A stretch of 64,000 nt of DNA from CALBPI01 sp038531945 (GTDB taxonomy: Bacteria; Pseudomonadota; Gammaproteobacteria; Steroidobacterales; Woeseiaceae): NCBI GenBank assembly GCA_038531945.1, contig JBCBBH010000007.1, forward strand, positions 62,001 through 126,000, given 5' to 3'. The position numbers and the translations under genes are program-made. Shown here piece after piece: positions 1-8,665 of the stretch. Within the stretch, counting starts at the first letter, position 1, and the number at the start of each line of letters is the position of its first letter. Under the pieces are notes generated by a model. The model was not told the DNA's origin. It ran no database searches and saw only the letters and a list, made by a program, of their open reading frames with translations.

Positions 1-2
1 TT

Positions 3-317
3 GCCGATCAAGCCGCGTACGAACTAGAGCGAATTCCGGTCGGCACTTCGGGCTACTCGCGGCAAGTTGCATGGCTCGACCAGGAGCACCTGAGAATCCT
101 GAAGATCGATTACTACGACCGCGCGGGTGCGCACCTCAAAACCCTCATCGCGGACCAACACAGACAGTTCGAGGACCGTTTCTGGCGGCCATTGCGGATG
201 GAAATGACCAATCACCAGACAGGACGTCGTACCATTTTGGAATGGTCGGACTATCAATTCAGCGCTGGACTTGATGCGAGAGAGTTTGAACGCACGGCGT
301 TGCGCGATTTGCGTTAG
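3..317 (+). CDS. LolA-like outer-membrane lipoprotein-sorting family protein (3' end only)
   Basis: An open frame enters from the left edge and runs 104 codons to a TAG stop. The visible end is rich in beta-strand-like alternation and carries W-S-D-Y-Q-F followed by a short helix (ARE-FERTALRDL), which is how members of the exported LolA-like family that accompany MMPL/RND exporters usually finish. The assignment rests on this C-terminal pattern only, so it is tentative. The next gene starts inside it (44-nt overlap), so the two are co-transcribed and probably belong to the same envelope transport locus, whose permease would lie off the left edge. Confidence 0.6.
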   Translation, partial: ADQAAYELERIPVGTSGYSRQVAWLDQEHLRILKIDYYDRAGAHLKTLIADQHRQFEDRFWRPLRMEMTNHQTGRRTILEWSDYQFSAGLDAREFERTALRDLR

Positions 318-1536
318 CGCGGGTCTCGCATTACTCGCAGCAACCGCGCTCGGGGAAACTGACGCCCCGGGCTGGATATGGCAGAGCCAGACGACTGTCG
401 GTCTGCGCTGGTTCCCCAATGAGAGCGCAGATCCGCGGCAAGATCAGGCAGACCTCACCTTGAGCGGCCAGCTCGAGGGGTTCCGCGACTTCGGAAAACA
501 TCGCTTTGCGATGAGCGCACGCGGGCGCGTCGACGATCGCGACAGTTCACGCAACCTCCTCGACGTGACAGAACTGTACTGGCGCCGACGATTCAGCGGC
601 GGCGAGATACTGGTCGGATTGAATCAGGAGTTCTGGGGGACCACGGAGGCCCTCCATCTCGTCGACATACTGAATCAGACCGATCTGGCAGCCGGACCCG
701 ATGGTGAACAAAAACTCGGCCAACCAATGATCCGGCTGTCGGTCGAACCGGATTGGGGTCGATGGGATTTTTACGTACTGCCGCTGTTCCGCGAGCGCAC
801 GTTTCCGGGCCGACGGGGTCGCCTTAGAGGTCCTGTGCCTATCGACGCCGACAACGCGCGCTTCGAATCCTCCCGAAAGGAACAACACGTCGACTTCGCA
901 CTTCGTTACAGTCATTACGTCGGGCCGCTGGAGTTTGCACTCTCACACTTTTCCGGTACGAGCCGTTTGCCAATTTTCACGCTAGCCGATGGCACGCCTC
1001 TGATCGTGGCACCGGAGGCGATCGCAACACTCCCACCGATAGCATTGCCGACGATCTCACCCCTTTACTACCTCACTGACCAAACCGGGTTGGACGCGAC
1101 GCTCGTCACCGGAAACTGGTTGTGGAAGCTTGAGGCAATTCGCGGCCGCGACCCACGAGGTGGGTTCGAGGCAGCGACCGGAGGATTCGAGATCACGATC
1201 AACAACGTTGCAGGCACATCGGTCGACGCCGGACTGATCGTCGAGTACCAGTACGACTCGCGGCCGACCGATCTGTTGGTGACGACCAACGACGACTGGG
1301 TCGCCGGCGTTCGACTATCGTTCAACGACTTCGCTGGCAGCGAGTTGTTGTTGCTGTCGACACGCGACAGTGTCACCCGTGCAGGCGTGACCTCTGTCGA
1401 AGCATCGCGGCGTTTCGGGAGTGCCTGGCGAGGCAGTCTCGAAGCCCGGTTCTTTCATTCAGGCAATGGCCTTGATGCGTTGTCCCTGTTCGAAAACGAG
1501 GATCACGTGCAGCTTTCACTGACCCGTTTTTTTTGA
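274..1536 (+). CDS. Outer-membrane beta-barrel protein, unnamed family
   Basis: 420 residues from ATG 274 (a TTG at 271 is the alternative). The N-terminus has arginines, a hydrophobic stretch (about residues 13-26) and an Ala-Leu-Gly cleavage site, a typical Sec signal peptide. The rest alternates polar and apolar residues, is rich in Trp, Tyr, Arg and Asp, and ends in Phe-Phe, the usual C-terminal signature for BAM-inserted outer-membrane barrels. No enzyme motif is visible. It overlaps the LolA-like gene by 44 nt, so it is likely the outer-membrane partner of an exporter encoded to the left. The exact substrate cannot be inferred. Confidence 0.7.
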   Translation: MRESLNARRCAICVSAGLALLAATALGETDAPGWIWQSQTTVGLRWFPNESADPRQDQADLTLSGQLEGFRDFGKHRFAMSARGRVDDRDSSRNLLDVTELYWRRRFSGGEILVGLNQEFWGTTEALHLVDILNQTDLAAGPDGEQKLGQPMIRLSVEPDWGRWDFYVLPLFRERTFPGRRGRLRGPVPIDADNARFESSRKEQHVDFALRYSHYVGPLEFALSHFSGTSRLPIFTLADGTPLIVAPEAIATLPPIALPTISPLYYLTDQTGLDATLVTGNWLWKLEAIRGRDPRGGFEAATGGFEITINNVAGTSVDAGLIVEYQYDSRPTDLLVTTNDDWVAGVRLSFNDFAGSELLLLSTRDSVTRAGVTSVEASRRFGSAWRGSLEARFFHSGNGLDALSLFENEDHVQLSLTRFF

Positions 1537-1544
1537 TCCGCGGC

Positions 1545-2117
1545 TTACCAGTGTCCGGTCCCGGGCTCGCCCTTGAAAGGGCCGGTCAGCTCCGGCGTAA
1601 TCCAGCCGCCGTAAAAACCGCCAGGCTGCGCGCGGACCAAAGCATCTCCGACCCAGCACCGATCCATCGCCGCAGGCATAAAGGCGAACCAGCCGCCGAT
1701 CGCGCCGAACGGTCGAAACGGATTCGGATAACTCCATACCGCGGCCGGGGCGCGCCTGTTGTCGACAAGAACGTCGAAGTAGGCCGCCTCGCCTTTCCAT
1801 TCGCAGACACTGCCGCGCTCGATAGCAACCAGACACTCGAGGTCTACATCGGTCGGCGGTAGATAATAGGTCGGCGGACTCGCAGTTTCGCAAATACGCA
1901 TCGCACGTGGGCTCTCGGCGATCACCTGCCCGGAGAACTCGATTTTGATTGAGCGTGCTTCACGCTCGAGTCGCGGCGGTCGTGGGTAGTCCCAAACCGA
2001 TTCCTGGCCGGGTCCCGCCCGCACAATATCACGCGGACGTACGGCATCAGACCAACGCGCTTGCGCCGCCTTGATCCAGGCGGGAGGCTCCAGCCCATCG
2101 CCGTCGTCAACGCTCAA
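1545..2117 (-). CDS. DUF427 domain protein
   Basis: 190 residues. The conserved DUF427 features are present: Arg-Ile-x-Glu-Thr followed by a Pro-Pro-x-Tyr-Tyr-x-Pro segment (about residues 75-90), then C-x-W-K-G-x-A-x-Y-x-D (about 107-118) and a W-x-Y-x-x-P region. DUF427 proteins are small beta-tent folds of unknown biochemical role; some members carry two copies, this one has a single domain with an N-terminal extension. Its ATG overlaps the stop of the upstream membrane-protein gene by 4 nt, indicating translational coupling. It is convergent with the barrel gene, 8 nt away. Confidence 0.8.
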   Translation of the reverse strand: MSVDDGDGLEPPAWIKAAQARWSDAVRPRDIVRAGPGQESVWDYPRPPRLEREARSIKIEFSGQVIAESPRAMRICETASPPTYYLPPTDVDLECLVAIERGSVCEWKGEAAYFDVLVDNRRAPAAVWSYPNPFRPFGAIGGWFAFMPAAMDRCWVGDALVRAQPGGFYGGWITPELTGPFKGEPGTGHW

Positions 2118-2572
2118 GCGTTCGAATCCTTCGAGTTTTCGGAGCGCTGCCTCTTGTCGAGGGAGTCCATCATCCGCTGCAGCCGGTCGCGAACCTGGTC
2201 GAACTTACCGTCCTCATATTGGGTTTTCATATACGACTCGACGTCTTCGACCAAGCCATCCAGCTCAGGAATCGCTTCGGCGTCGGCTGTGGTTGCAATG
2301 CGATCGGCAGCCTCGAACAGATTGATGCTCTTTTCGGTCTGACGGCCGAAAGCGACCACCTCGTAGAATTCCGATCCCGCTTTGTCGCCCGTCTTCAAGA
2401 GACTCAGAATCGCCGCGCCGAACGATACCGGAATCAGAATGACGTCACGGAGCCCGTCGACGAACAGCTTGATCTGGAAGACCACGAGATCGCGGATCAA
2501 CTGCGATTTGCTGACTTCCACCGCCACCGGTGATTCCAAAACTTCCGAATCTGACTGTATCGGGTCTGACAT
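2114..2572 (-). CDS. Conserved hypothetical protein with one membrane segment
   Basis: 152 residues. A single amphipathic to hydrophobic segment lies at about residues 33-60 (K-L-F-V-D-G-L-R-D-V-I-L-I-P-V-S-F-G-A-A); the C-terminal half is charged, helical and probably coiled. I do not recognise a named domain. It is translationally coupled (ATGA) to the DUF427 gene and divergent from hemH, with 68 bp between the two starts, which must hold both promoters. A structural membrane-associated role is all the sequence supports. Confidence 0.65.
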   Translation of the reverse strand: MSDPIQSDSEVLESPVAVEVSKSQLIRDLVVFQIKLFVDGLRDVILIPVSFGAAILSLLKTGDKAGSEFYEVVAFGRQTEKSINLFEAADRIATTADAEAIPELDGLVEDVESYMKTQYEDGKFDQVRDRLQRMMDSLDKRQRSENSKDSNA

Positions 2573-2640
2573 GATTCACTCCTCTGGCAAGCGCCTCGCC
2601 CCACTGCTACTGTAGCGGCGGTTTTACTGGTTGGATAGCC

Positions 2641-3741
2641 ATGGCGCGCTACACCGGCGATCCGGACTTCGATCACGGACGCCCGCAGACAATCGGCCTC
2701 TTGGTGGTCAATCTTGGCACACCGGACGATCCATCACCCAAAGCGGTTCGACGTTACCTGAAGCAATTCCTATGGGATCCTCGGGTCGTGGAACAGCCGC
2801 GTTGGCTGTGGTGGCTGATTCTCAACCTCGTCATCCTGAACATTCGACCAAAGCGGTCGGCAGAGGCATACCGCGAAATCTGGACAAAAGACGGGTCGCC
2901 CTTGCTGTTGTTCAGTCGAGAACTGTCGCTGGCGATCGCCGATCGTTTGACTGAGGATACCGGGGTCGAGATCGCAGTCGAGCTCGCGATGTCGTATGGA
3001 CAACCCTCGATCGACGATGCCCTGGGACGGCTTCGTCAACGCAATGCACGGCGTTTGGCGGTTCTACCGCTCTATCCGCAATATTCCGCGACCACCACGG
3101 GCACGGTATTCGACGCAGTGACCACGTCGTTATCCCGACAGCGTTGGGTGCCCGAGTTTCGCTTCATCAACCAGTACCACGACCATCCCGAGCTCATCAA
3201 AGCGCTCGCGGACAGCGTTCGAAAACACTGGGACGCTCACGGTCGCGGGGAACGCCTGCTCTATTCTTTCCACGGCATTCCGCAGCGGTATTTTCGCGCG
3301 GGTGATCCCTACCACTGCCAGTGCCAGAGAACGGCGCGCCTCGTTTCCGACGAATTGGGCTTGGCCGACGATCAGTGGTTTGTCAGCTTCCAATCACGTG
3401 TCGGTCGCGAACCCTGGCTGATGCCGTACACGGATTACACGCTGGAAGACTGGGGTAAAGCCGGTGGCGGAAATATCGATGTTATCTGCCCGGGGTTCGC
3501 CGCAGACTGCCTCGAGACACTCGAAGAAATCGCGATGGAGAATCGCGAAATCTATCAGGAGGCCGGAGGTGCAGATCTACGCTACATCCCTTGCCTCAAC
3601 GCGACCGAAGCTCACGTAGGCGTGCTGGCGTCGGTCGTCCAAAACACCATCGGAAACTGGCCATCTCAAATCGCGGCTATCAATGCGGAGCGTGAAGCGA
3701 GCGCGCAACGCGCGCAGAGTCTCGAAAATTCCAGTGAGTGA
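2641..3741 (+). CDS. hemH: Ferrochelatase
   Basis: 366 residues, the usual size. HemH inserts Fe2+ into protoporphyrin IX, the last step of protoheme synthesis. The N-terminal V-N-L-G-T-P-D loop, the T-x-x-G-S-P-L segment, the metal-site histidine in Y-S-F-H-G-I-P (about residue 212) and the C-terminal catalytic region P-G-F-A-A-D-C-L-E-T-L-E-E are all present. Cysteines in the D-P-Y-H-C-Q-C-Q stretch are usual in bacterial enzymes. Other heme genes in the window (hemF, hemB) are in separate units, so heme synthesis is scattered. Its stop overlaps the next start. Confidence 0.96.
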   Translation: MARYTGDPDFDHGRPQTIGLLVVNLGTPDDPSPKAVRRYLKQFLWDPRVVEQPRWLWWLILNLVILNIRPKRSAEAYREIWTKDGSPLLLFSRELSLAIADRLTEDTGVEIAVELAMSYGQPSIDDALGRLRQRNARRLAVLPLYPQYSATTTGTVFDAVTTSLSRQRWVPEFRFINQYHDHPELIKALADSVRKHWDAHGRGERLLYSFHGIPQRYFRAGDPYHCQCQRTARLVSDELGLADDQWFVSFQSRVGREPWLMPYTDYTLEDWGKAGGGNIDVICPGFAADCLETLEEIAMENREIYQEAGGADLRYIPCLNATEAHVGVLASVVQNTIGNWPSQIAAINAEREASAQRAQSLENSSE

Positions 3742-4424
3742 TGATCCATTCGTTCGTCGAACTCGCACTGCCCGTTGATGACCTGTTGTCGGCGCGATCC
3801 GAGTTTCTAGATCTTGGTTTCACAGAGCTGCGTGTTACCGATGCGTGGTCGCACCCCTACACCGCTCTGCGGTTGGGTCAACTCAGCATCGGACTGCACC
3901 AGGGGTTTGTCGACACGCCATCGCTGGTTCTGACGCGGCCGTCGCTGGCGAGCTCAATCTGGTCCGCGACTCACGCGCCCGACTGGACACAGATACAGCT
4001 AGACGATGACCTGTTTAACTTTGCACGCTGCGATTCACCCAGTGGTCTTGGACTGGTTTTGGTCGAGGCGACCACGCATGCCAGTGCAGAACCGACGCCG
4101 GTCCAGGAGTTGAGCTGGCGGTTGCTGCGCTGCACGACGCCGGCGTTGACGGTCAGCGCAGCGTTCTGGGCACCGTTCGCAGTCGCGACTTCGGAGCTTC
4201 AAACCGCACCCACACTGCAGCTGACACTGGACATCGGCGCTTTGCCGCTCGAGTTACTGGAAACGCCGCCAGCGCCACCCGTGCTGGTCTTGCACGTTTT
4301 GAACGAAACGGCTTTCATCGCACGGCTCGCGCATCACGGCTTCGCACTCAGTGACGGGCAACACTCGACGGAGATTGGACGAATCAAAACACGCGATGGG
4401 TTAGAAATCGCGTTTACTGGCTAA
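3741..4424 (+). CDS. Putative VOC/glyoxalase-fold protein
   Basis: 227 residues from ATG 3741, which overlaps the hemH stop by one base (GTG at 3738 is an alternative start). The N-terminal I-H-S-F-V-E-L-A-L-P-V-D-D-L-x-x-A pattern followed by L-G-F-T-E-L-R and a second, similar module near the C-terminus suggest the paired beta-alpha-beta units of the vicinal oxygen chelate fold. Metal ligands are not clear, so this may be a non-enzymatic relative. It is co-transcribed with hemH, but nothing in the sequence shows a role in heme metabolism. Confidence 0.5.
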   Translation: MIHSFVELALPVDDLLSARSEFLDLGFTELRVTDAWSHPYTALRLGQLSIGLHQGFVDTPSLVLTRPSLASSIWSATHAPDWTQIQLDDDLFNFARCDSPSGLGLVLVEATTHASAEPTPVQELSWRLLRCTTPALTVSAAFWAPFAVATSELQTAPTLQLTLDIGALPLELLETPPAPPVLVLHVLNETAFIARLAHHGFALSDGQHSTEIGRIKTRDGLEIAFTG

Positions 4425-4431
4425 GCACGCC

Positions 4432-5328
4432 TCAGGCCTCGTCGCCCAGCAGATCGCACAATCGCTCTCCCTGCCGACGAAACGCCGGACCAAAGCCGGC
4501 CTCATCGCACAACGCGTTCAGGTGCCCAAGATCGGGTCTCTTGCGGTGCAGCGAAGTCGCATCGAAGTCCAGCGGGACATCGGTTGGAATCACGGTCAGA
4601 GCCCGGGACACATGAGCAATATCGCGGTGCGCTTCAAGTTTGCCGCCGAGCTTCGTCGCACCGCGCACCTGCACGTCGCAAACCCGATCCAGATTGGCGT
4701 ACAGCACATCGAGGCTACCAAAATGATTGAGGAGCGCCGCGGCAGTCTTGCGCCCGACGCCGGGTACACCAGGGATGTTGTCGACACTGTCCCCTGCGAG
4801 CGCCAACAAGTCCGCGATTTGCTCCGGATAAACTCCGAACACGTCGCGGATATCGTCGTAGCCGAGCCGCTTGTTGTTCGCGAAGTCCCAAAACGTATCG
4901 CCTGGCGCCAACAGCTGTGTCAGATCCTTGTCGCGGCTGACAATGGTGCAGGGAACACCGTGCTCGCGCGCGTCCAGTGCGAGCGTGCCGATAATGTCAT
5001 CGGCCTCGTATTCGTTGCTCGCGGCTTCGCGCAACCCAAGCGCTGAGGCCATCCTTCGGCACTGCTTGAACTGGCGATCGAGCTCGGGTGGTGCCGGTTC
5101 GCGATTCGCCTTGTAGTCCGGGTAGATCTGATTGCGGTACGAAATCGCAAGACTTTCGTCAAACGCAACCGCAATTTGGTCAGGCTTCACGTACTCGAGA
5201 AAATCGGCGAGGAAGCGTGTAAATCCGAATAAAGCGTTGGTCGGGTTACCCGCGCCATCGACCATATCATCCGGCACTGAAAACCAGGCGCGGAATACGT
5301 ACACGCTCGCATCGATCAGATACACCAT
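4432..5328 (-). CDS. 5'-3' exonuclease / flap endonuclease (Xni/exonuclease IX-like)
   Basis: 298 residues, equal to the 5'-nuclease domain of DNA polymerase I standing alone. Acidic metal-binding clusters characteristic of FEN nucleases are visible: L-I-D-A-S near the start, A-F-D-E-S, E-Y-E-A-D-D-I-I-G-T (about residue 108), S-R-D-K-D-L-T-Q-L, and the helix-hairpin-helix G-D-S-V-D-N-I-P-G-V-P-G-V-G-x-K-T-A (about 180-197). Such proteins cleave 5' flaps and RNA primers during replication and repair. E. coli Xni lacks some of the catalytic acids; this one appears to keep them. It follows the HNH gene by 35 bp on the same strand. Confidence 0.88.
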   Translation of the reverse strand: MVYLIDASVYVFRAWFSVPDDMVDGAGNPTNALFGFTRFLADFLEYVKPDQIAVAFDESLAISYRNQIYPDYKANREPAPPELDRQFKQCRRMASALGLREAASNEYEADDIIGTLALDAREHGVPCTIVSRDKDLTQLLAPGDTFWDFANNKRLGYDDIRDVFGVYPEQIADLLALAGDSVDNIPGVPGVGRKTAAALLNHFGSLDVLYANLDRVCDVQVRGATKLGGKLEAHRDIAHVSRALTVIPTDVPLDFDATSLHRKRPDLGHLNALCDEAGFGPAFRRQGERLCDLLGDEA

Positions 5329-5363
5329 GGGTGAGCAGTGTACCGCGGGCTCAAACGACAGCG

Positions 5364-6002
5364 TTAGAGATACATCCCACCATCGGACAGATGATCACGA
5401 ACGCGTTTGTGCAATGGACTGGTACGCGGAAAATGCGCCAATAGGTATTCCATTTGATCTGCCAGAACGCGCCGACCCTTGAGGAAAATATATTCGGCGT
5501 AGGTGGGCGTAAATGGCACAGCGACCAGTTGCATCCCAGCCTGTTCCGGCGTGCGACCACCCTTGTGGTTGTTGCAGCGCCGGCATGCGGTCGCGACGTT
5601 GGTCCAGCGATCCTCACCATGCTGAGAAATCGGCGTGATGTGGTCGCGTGTCAGTTCGCTGTTTGGAAACCGCTGCGCACAATATTGACAAATATTCGCG
5701 TCGCGCTTGAACAATGTCCGGTTATTCAGCGGTGGCGTGTAAGCATCGCGACGTTCGGCCAAACCCTGGTGTGTCCCGTGAGTCGCAATGATCGAATTGA
5801 CCTCGACCTGGCTCCGTGAGCCATCAAGGGCGCTGTAGCCACCGCGAATCGTATACAGGAGCGAGCCGCAAGCATAAGCCACCTGACCGGTGTGGTACAG
5901 ACGCGCCGCCTCGCGATAATCGATCCACTCCAGTGGCATACCCGCGACATCGGTTCGCAGTACTTGTTGGCTCAATCCAGTTGTCGCAGCAATTTGCTCC
6001 AT
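5364..6002 (-). CDS. HNH endonuclease family protein
   Basis: 212 residues from ATG 6002, chosen because GAGG lies seven bases upstream; an upstream in-frame ATG at 6053 lacks this. The C-terminal half holds a zinc-finger HNH nuclease: C-Q-Y-C (about residue 120), T-R-D-H-I-T-P (about 136), an asparagine-containing N-V-A-T-A and C-R-R-C-N-N-x-K. The N-terminal 100 residues are predicted to be DNA- or protein-binding but are unrecognised. No methyltransferase or intein sequence is adjacent, so it is a stand-alone nuclease of unknown target, of a kind widespread in environmental Gammaproteobacteria. Confidence 0.85.
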   Translation of the reverse strand: MEQIAATTGLSQQVLRTDVAGMPLEWIDYREAARLYHTGQVAYACGSLLYTIRGGYSALDGSRSQVEVNSIIATHGTHQGLAERRDAYTPPLNNRTLFKRDANICQYCAQRFPNSELTRDHITPISQHGEDRWTNVATACRRCNNHKGGRTPEQAGMQLVAVPFTPTYAEYIFLKGRRVLADQMEYLLAHFPRTSPLHKRVRDHLSDGGMYL

Positions 6003-6202
6003 CTTTTCGCCTCGCGATATCAATTCACCACAAACGCTCGCATTCCATCGCATCGCCAGCCAATAGAATCAGAGCATTCCGAACGCCGTCAAGTCGGTCG
6101 ATCAGCCTCTGGGCGACACGGAGTCCGCATGCCATAATGCTCGGCCGCTTGGCCACCCCGGGGGCGACAACGGGCATCACCCACTCGAGGCCGGCCATTA
6201 AG

Positions 6203-6211
6203 TTATACACA
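6203..6211 (+). promoter_or_regulatory. DnaA box (TTATACACA)
   Basis: Exact match to the DnaA recognition consensus TTWTNCACA. It lies 177 bp from a second perfect box in the same orientation. Confidence 0.5.
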
Positions 6212-6221
6212 CGACCAAATA

Positions 6222-6264
6222 CATTTTTATGACACTCGAAGGTGTCGCGTCATTTTTATGACAC
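6222..6264. repeat. 14-bp direct repeat pair with internal dyads
   Basis: CATTTTTATGACAC occurs at 6222-6235 and 6251-6264, 29 bp apart start to start. The second copy sits in a perfect dyad GTCAT-TTTT-ATGAC (6249-6262). The spacer gives a further dyad GACAC-TCGAAG-GTGTC (6231-6246). The arrangement suggests a binding site for a dimeric protein rather than a transcription terminator. Confidence 0.6.
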
Positions 6265-6379
6265 ATGCTGTACACCGCTGTTTTTAATAGGGTTTTTAAA
6301 ATCTCACAGGTCGAGGGCAGAATCGGTCTTGTACAGGCACTCCAGCCAGCTTGGATATCCGCTTGGACAATCCACAGAC

Positions 6380-6388
6380 TTATCCACA
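6380..6388 (+). promoter_or_regulatory. DnaA box (TTATCCACA)
   Basis: Exact match to the strongest DnaA box sequence. A weaker copy with two mismatches (CAATCCACA, 6368-6376) precedes it by 12 bp. It falls just before the likely priA start at 6402. Confidence 0.55.
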
Positions 6389-6401
6389 GGTTCTGCAGCA
6401 C

Positions 6402-8603
6402 TTGAAGGAAAAACAACAAGATAGCGATTCGACCGTACCGGTCGCCGTGGACGTCCCACTTCCACAAACCTTCGACTACCGCACATCAGCGTCGATGCCG
6501 GCCCCAGGTTCGCGCGTCCTCGTGAACTTTGCCCGACGCAAAGTAACCGGGCTCGTCTGGACAAAAGCAATCAGTGCCAAGCCGCATACCGGCGCCCTTA
6601 AGCCAATTATCGATGTCCTGGATGCCGAACCTTTGGTGCCGGAGTCCGAGATGTCGCTGCTCGCTTTTGCAGCGCGTTACTACCATCACCCGCCCGGCGA
6701 AGTCTTTGCTGCCGCAATACCCGGATTGTTGCGCGCCGGCCGTGATTCATCACTGCACACCAAAGCCTGGACTTTGACGCCCGATGGTCGAAATGCGCTG
6801 TGTGCCGCCATCGTTCGGCGCGCGCCGCGCCAGGCCGAGGTCCTGCAGGCATTGTCCGACTCCGATACGCCGCTGGCCGAAGATCGTCTCGACGACCAAC
6901 TGGGATCGGCGTGGCGTCGACAGCGCAGCCCTCTCGAGCGCAAGGGCTGGATCCATCCGGTGACCCTGAAGGAAATCGTCTCGTCGACGCCTGGCAGTCC
7001 GATGCCGGGGCTGAACCTGAACCAGGAGCAAGCTGCCGCGGTTGCGCACGTTCGCGCGACATCCGGTTTTGGCGCTTTCCTGCTCGACGGCATTACGGGA
7101 AGCGGTAAAACCGAGGTCTATCTCTCGCTCATTGCGGACGTCATCGAGCGCCACGCCCAGGTGTTGTTGCTCGTGCCGGAGATTGGACTGACGCCGCAAC
7201 TCGCATTGCGGTTGGAGCAACGACTGGGCATCGCCCCCATGCTCTACCACAGCGAGTTGACCGAACATCAGCGCGCCCGCACGTGGCTTGCCGCACGCGA
7301 CGGCAGCGCGGCACTCTTTCTTGCCACGCGATCCGGTGTGTTTCTGCCATTACGGAAGCCTGGCCTGATCGTGATCGACGAGGAGCACGATCAATCGCTG
7401 AAACAGCACGAGGGATTTCGCTATCACGCGCGCGATCTTGCGGTCTGGCGTGCGCAACAATTGGACATACCGGTCATTCTTGGCACTGCGACACCGTCGT
7501 TCGAGACTCTGGCGAACGCCCATGATGGTCGCTACCAACATATCAAACTCACCAAACGCGCAGGCGACGCGCGCCCGCCAACACTTTCGATCATCGATAT
7601 GAACCGATTCCAGGTTCACGACGGTCTGGCGCAACCGGCGATCGATGCGATACGCGCGCATTTGGAGCGTGGCAAACAGGTGCTCGTGTTCATCAACCGG
7701 CGCGGCTACGCACCGACGCTGATTTGCACCAATTGCGGGAAAATGGCCGAGTGCCCGAACTGCGACGCGCACCTGACCATACATCGACAGCAAGCTCGGC
7801 TGCAGTGTCATCACTGCGGCACAAGGACCGAGATACCCACGAGCTGCGATGCTTGCGGGGGCGTTCTGAAACCGCTGGGTGAAGGCACGGAGCGGGTCGA
7901 AGACGCACTGACCGCTTGCTTTCCGGAACACGCGGTCGCACGGATCGATTCGGACAGCACAAGCGGTCGCGGCGCGCTTGAGAAAACCCTCGAGGCAGCG
8001 CGAAACGGTGAGCTATCGATCCTCATTGGCACCCAGATGCTAGCCAAGGGACACCACCTGCCAAACGTCACTCTGGTCGTTATCGTCAATCTCGATCAGG
8101 GCTTCTTCGCGAATGACTTAAGGGCCAGCGAGCGGCTGGCGCAGTCCCTGATTCAGGTCGCCGGACGGGCAGGTCGATCGCACGAGCCTGGGGAGGTTCT
8201 GATCCAGACTTCCTTTCCTCACCATCCCCTTCTCGCCACATTGATCACGTCGGGATACGCGGCGTTCGCCGATGCTGCGCTGGCCGAGCGAGCGCAAGCC
8301 ACATGGCCGCCCTATTCACATCTTGCCGTGTTGCATGCCGCGGCACGCGACGAGCACCGCGCAATAGCGTTTCTGAGTGCGGCCAGTCGCGCTCTGGCGC
8401 GGCATCCTGTGCAATGCCTGGGCCCGGCACCCGCCAACATGTTGAGACGTCGAAACCGCTATCGTTACAGGCTCTTGTTGCAAAGCGATACGCGCGCCCC
8501 GCTGCAAACGGCACTCGGCGACCTTACGCAATGGTTAGCGTCCGGCAACGCGCGCCATGACGTTCGTTGGTCGTTGGATATTGATCCGCAACAGGACATC
8601 TAA
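6402..8603 (+). CDS. priA: Primosomal replication-restart helicase PriA
   Basis: PriA reloads the replisome at stalled forks. All parts are visible: the N-terminal DNA-binding domain (V-P-L-P-Q-T-F-D-Y), Walker A G-I-T-G-S-G-K-T, the DEEH helicase motif in V-I-D-E-E-H-D, the eight-cysteine zinc region (C-T-N-C, C-P-N-C, C-H-H-C, C-D-A-C) and the Q-V-A-G-R-A-G-R motif. The frame is open from TTG 6351, but TTG 6402 gives 733 residues, close to the E. coli protein, and leaves the DnaA box outside the gene. No start has a good ribosome site. argS follows by 62 bp. Confidence 0.95.
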   Translation: MKEKQQDSDSTVPVAVDVPLPQTFDYRTSASMPAPGSRVLVNFARRKVTGLVWTKAISAKPHTGALKPIIDVLDAEPLVPESEMSLLAFAARYYHHPPGEVFAAAIPGLLRAGRDSSLHTKAWTLTPDGRNALCAAIVRRAPRQAEVLQALSDSDTPLAEDRLDDQLGSAWRRQRSPLERKGWIHPVTLKEIVSSTPGSPMPGLNLNQEQAAAVAHVRATSGFGAFLLDGITGSGKTEVYLSLIADVIERHAQVLLLVPEIGLTPQLALRLEQRLGIAPMLYHSELTEHQRARTWLAARDGSAALFLATRSGVFLPLRKPGLIVIDEEHDQSLKQHEGFRYHARDLAVWRAQQLDIPVILGTATPSFETLANAHDGRYQHIKLTKRAGDARPPTLSIIDMNRFQVHDGLAQPAIDAIRAHLERGKQVLVFINRRGYAPTLICTNCGKMAECPNCDAHLTIHRQQARLQCHHCGTRTEIPTSCDACGGVLKPLGEGTERVEDALTACFPEHAVARIDSDSTSGRGALEKTLEAARNGELSILIGTQMLAKGHHLPNVTLVVIVNLDQGFFANDLRASERLAQSLIQVAGRAGRSHEPGEVLIQTSFPHHPLLATLITSGYAAFADAALAERAQATWPPYSHLAVLHAAARDEHRAIAFLSAASRALARHPVQCLGPAPANMLRRRNRYRYRLLLQSDTRAPLQTALGDLTQWLASGNARHDVRWSLDIDPQQDI

Positions 8604-8665
8604 CCCGCTGCAAAAAGGCGCTGCCGCGCGTTACACTGCCGCGCTGGCTGAAGAGTGAGCTTGTT

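Larger units (their letters stand above)
6003..6401. other. Gene-free stretch between HNH gene and priA
   Basis: This is the only gap above 300 bp. It holds consensus DnaA boxes at 6203-6211 and 6380-6388, a 14-base direct repeat pair (6222-6235 and 6251-6264), small dyads, and an AT-rich patch at 6280-6304 with two copies of GTTTTTAA. It must also contain the divergent promoters for the HNH gene and priA. I see no convincing coding sequence in it apart from a possible TTG-started extension of priA from 6351. Confidence 0.7.

Noticed and set aside
5364..6002. HNH gene as a toxin, restriction or intein element
   Set aside because: No methyltransferase, immunity gene or inserted host gene flanks it; only a FEN-type nuclease is next to it.
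6203..6388. Calling this the chromosomal oriC
   Set aside because: Only two exact DnaA boxes are present and dnaA, dnaN and mnmG are not adjacent; evidence is insufficient, so it is left as an origin-like block.
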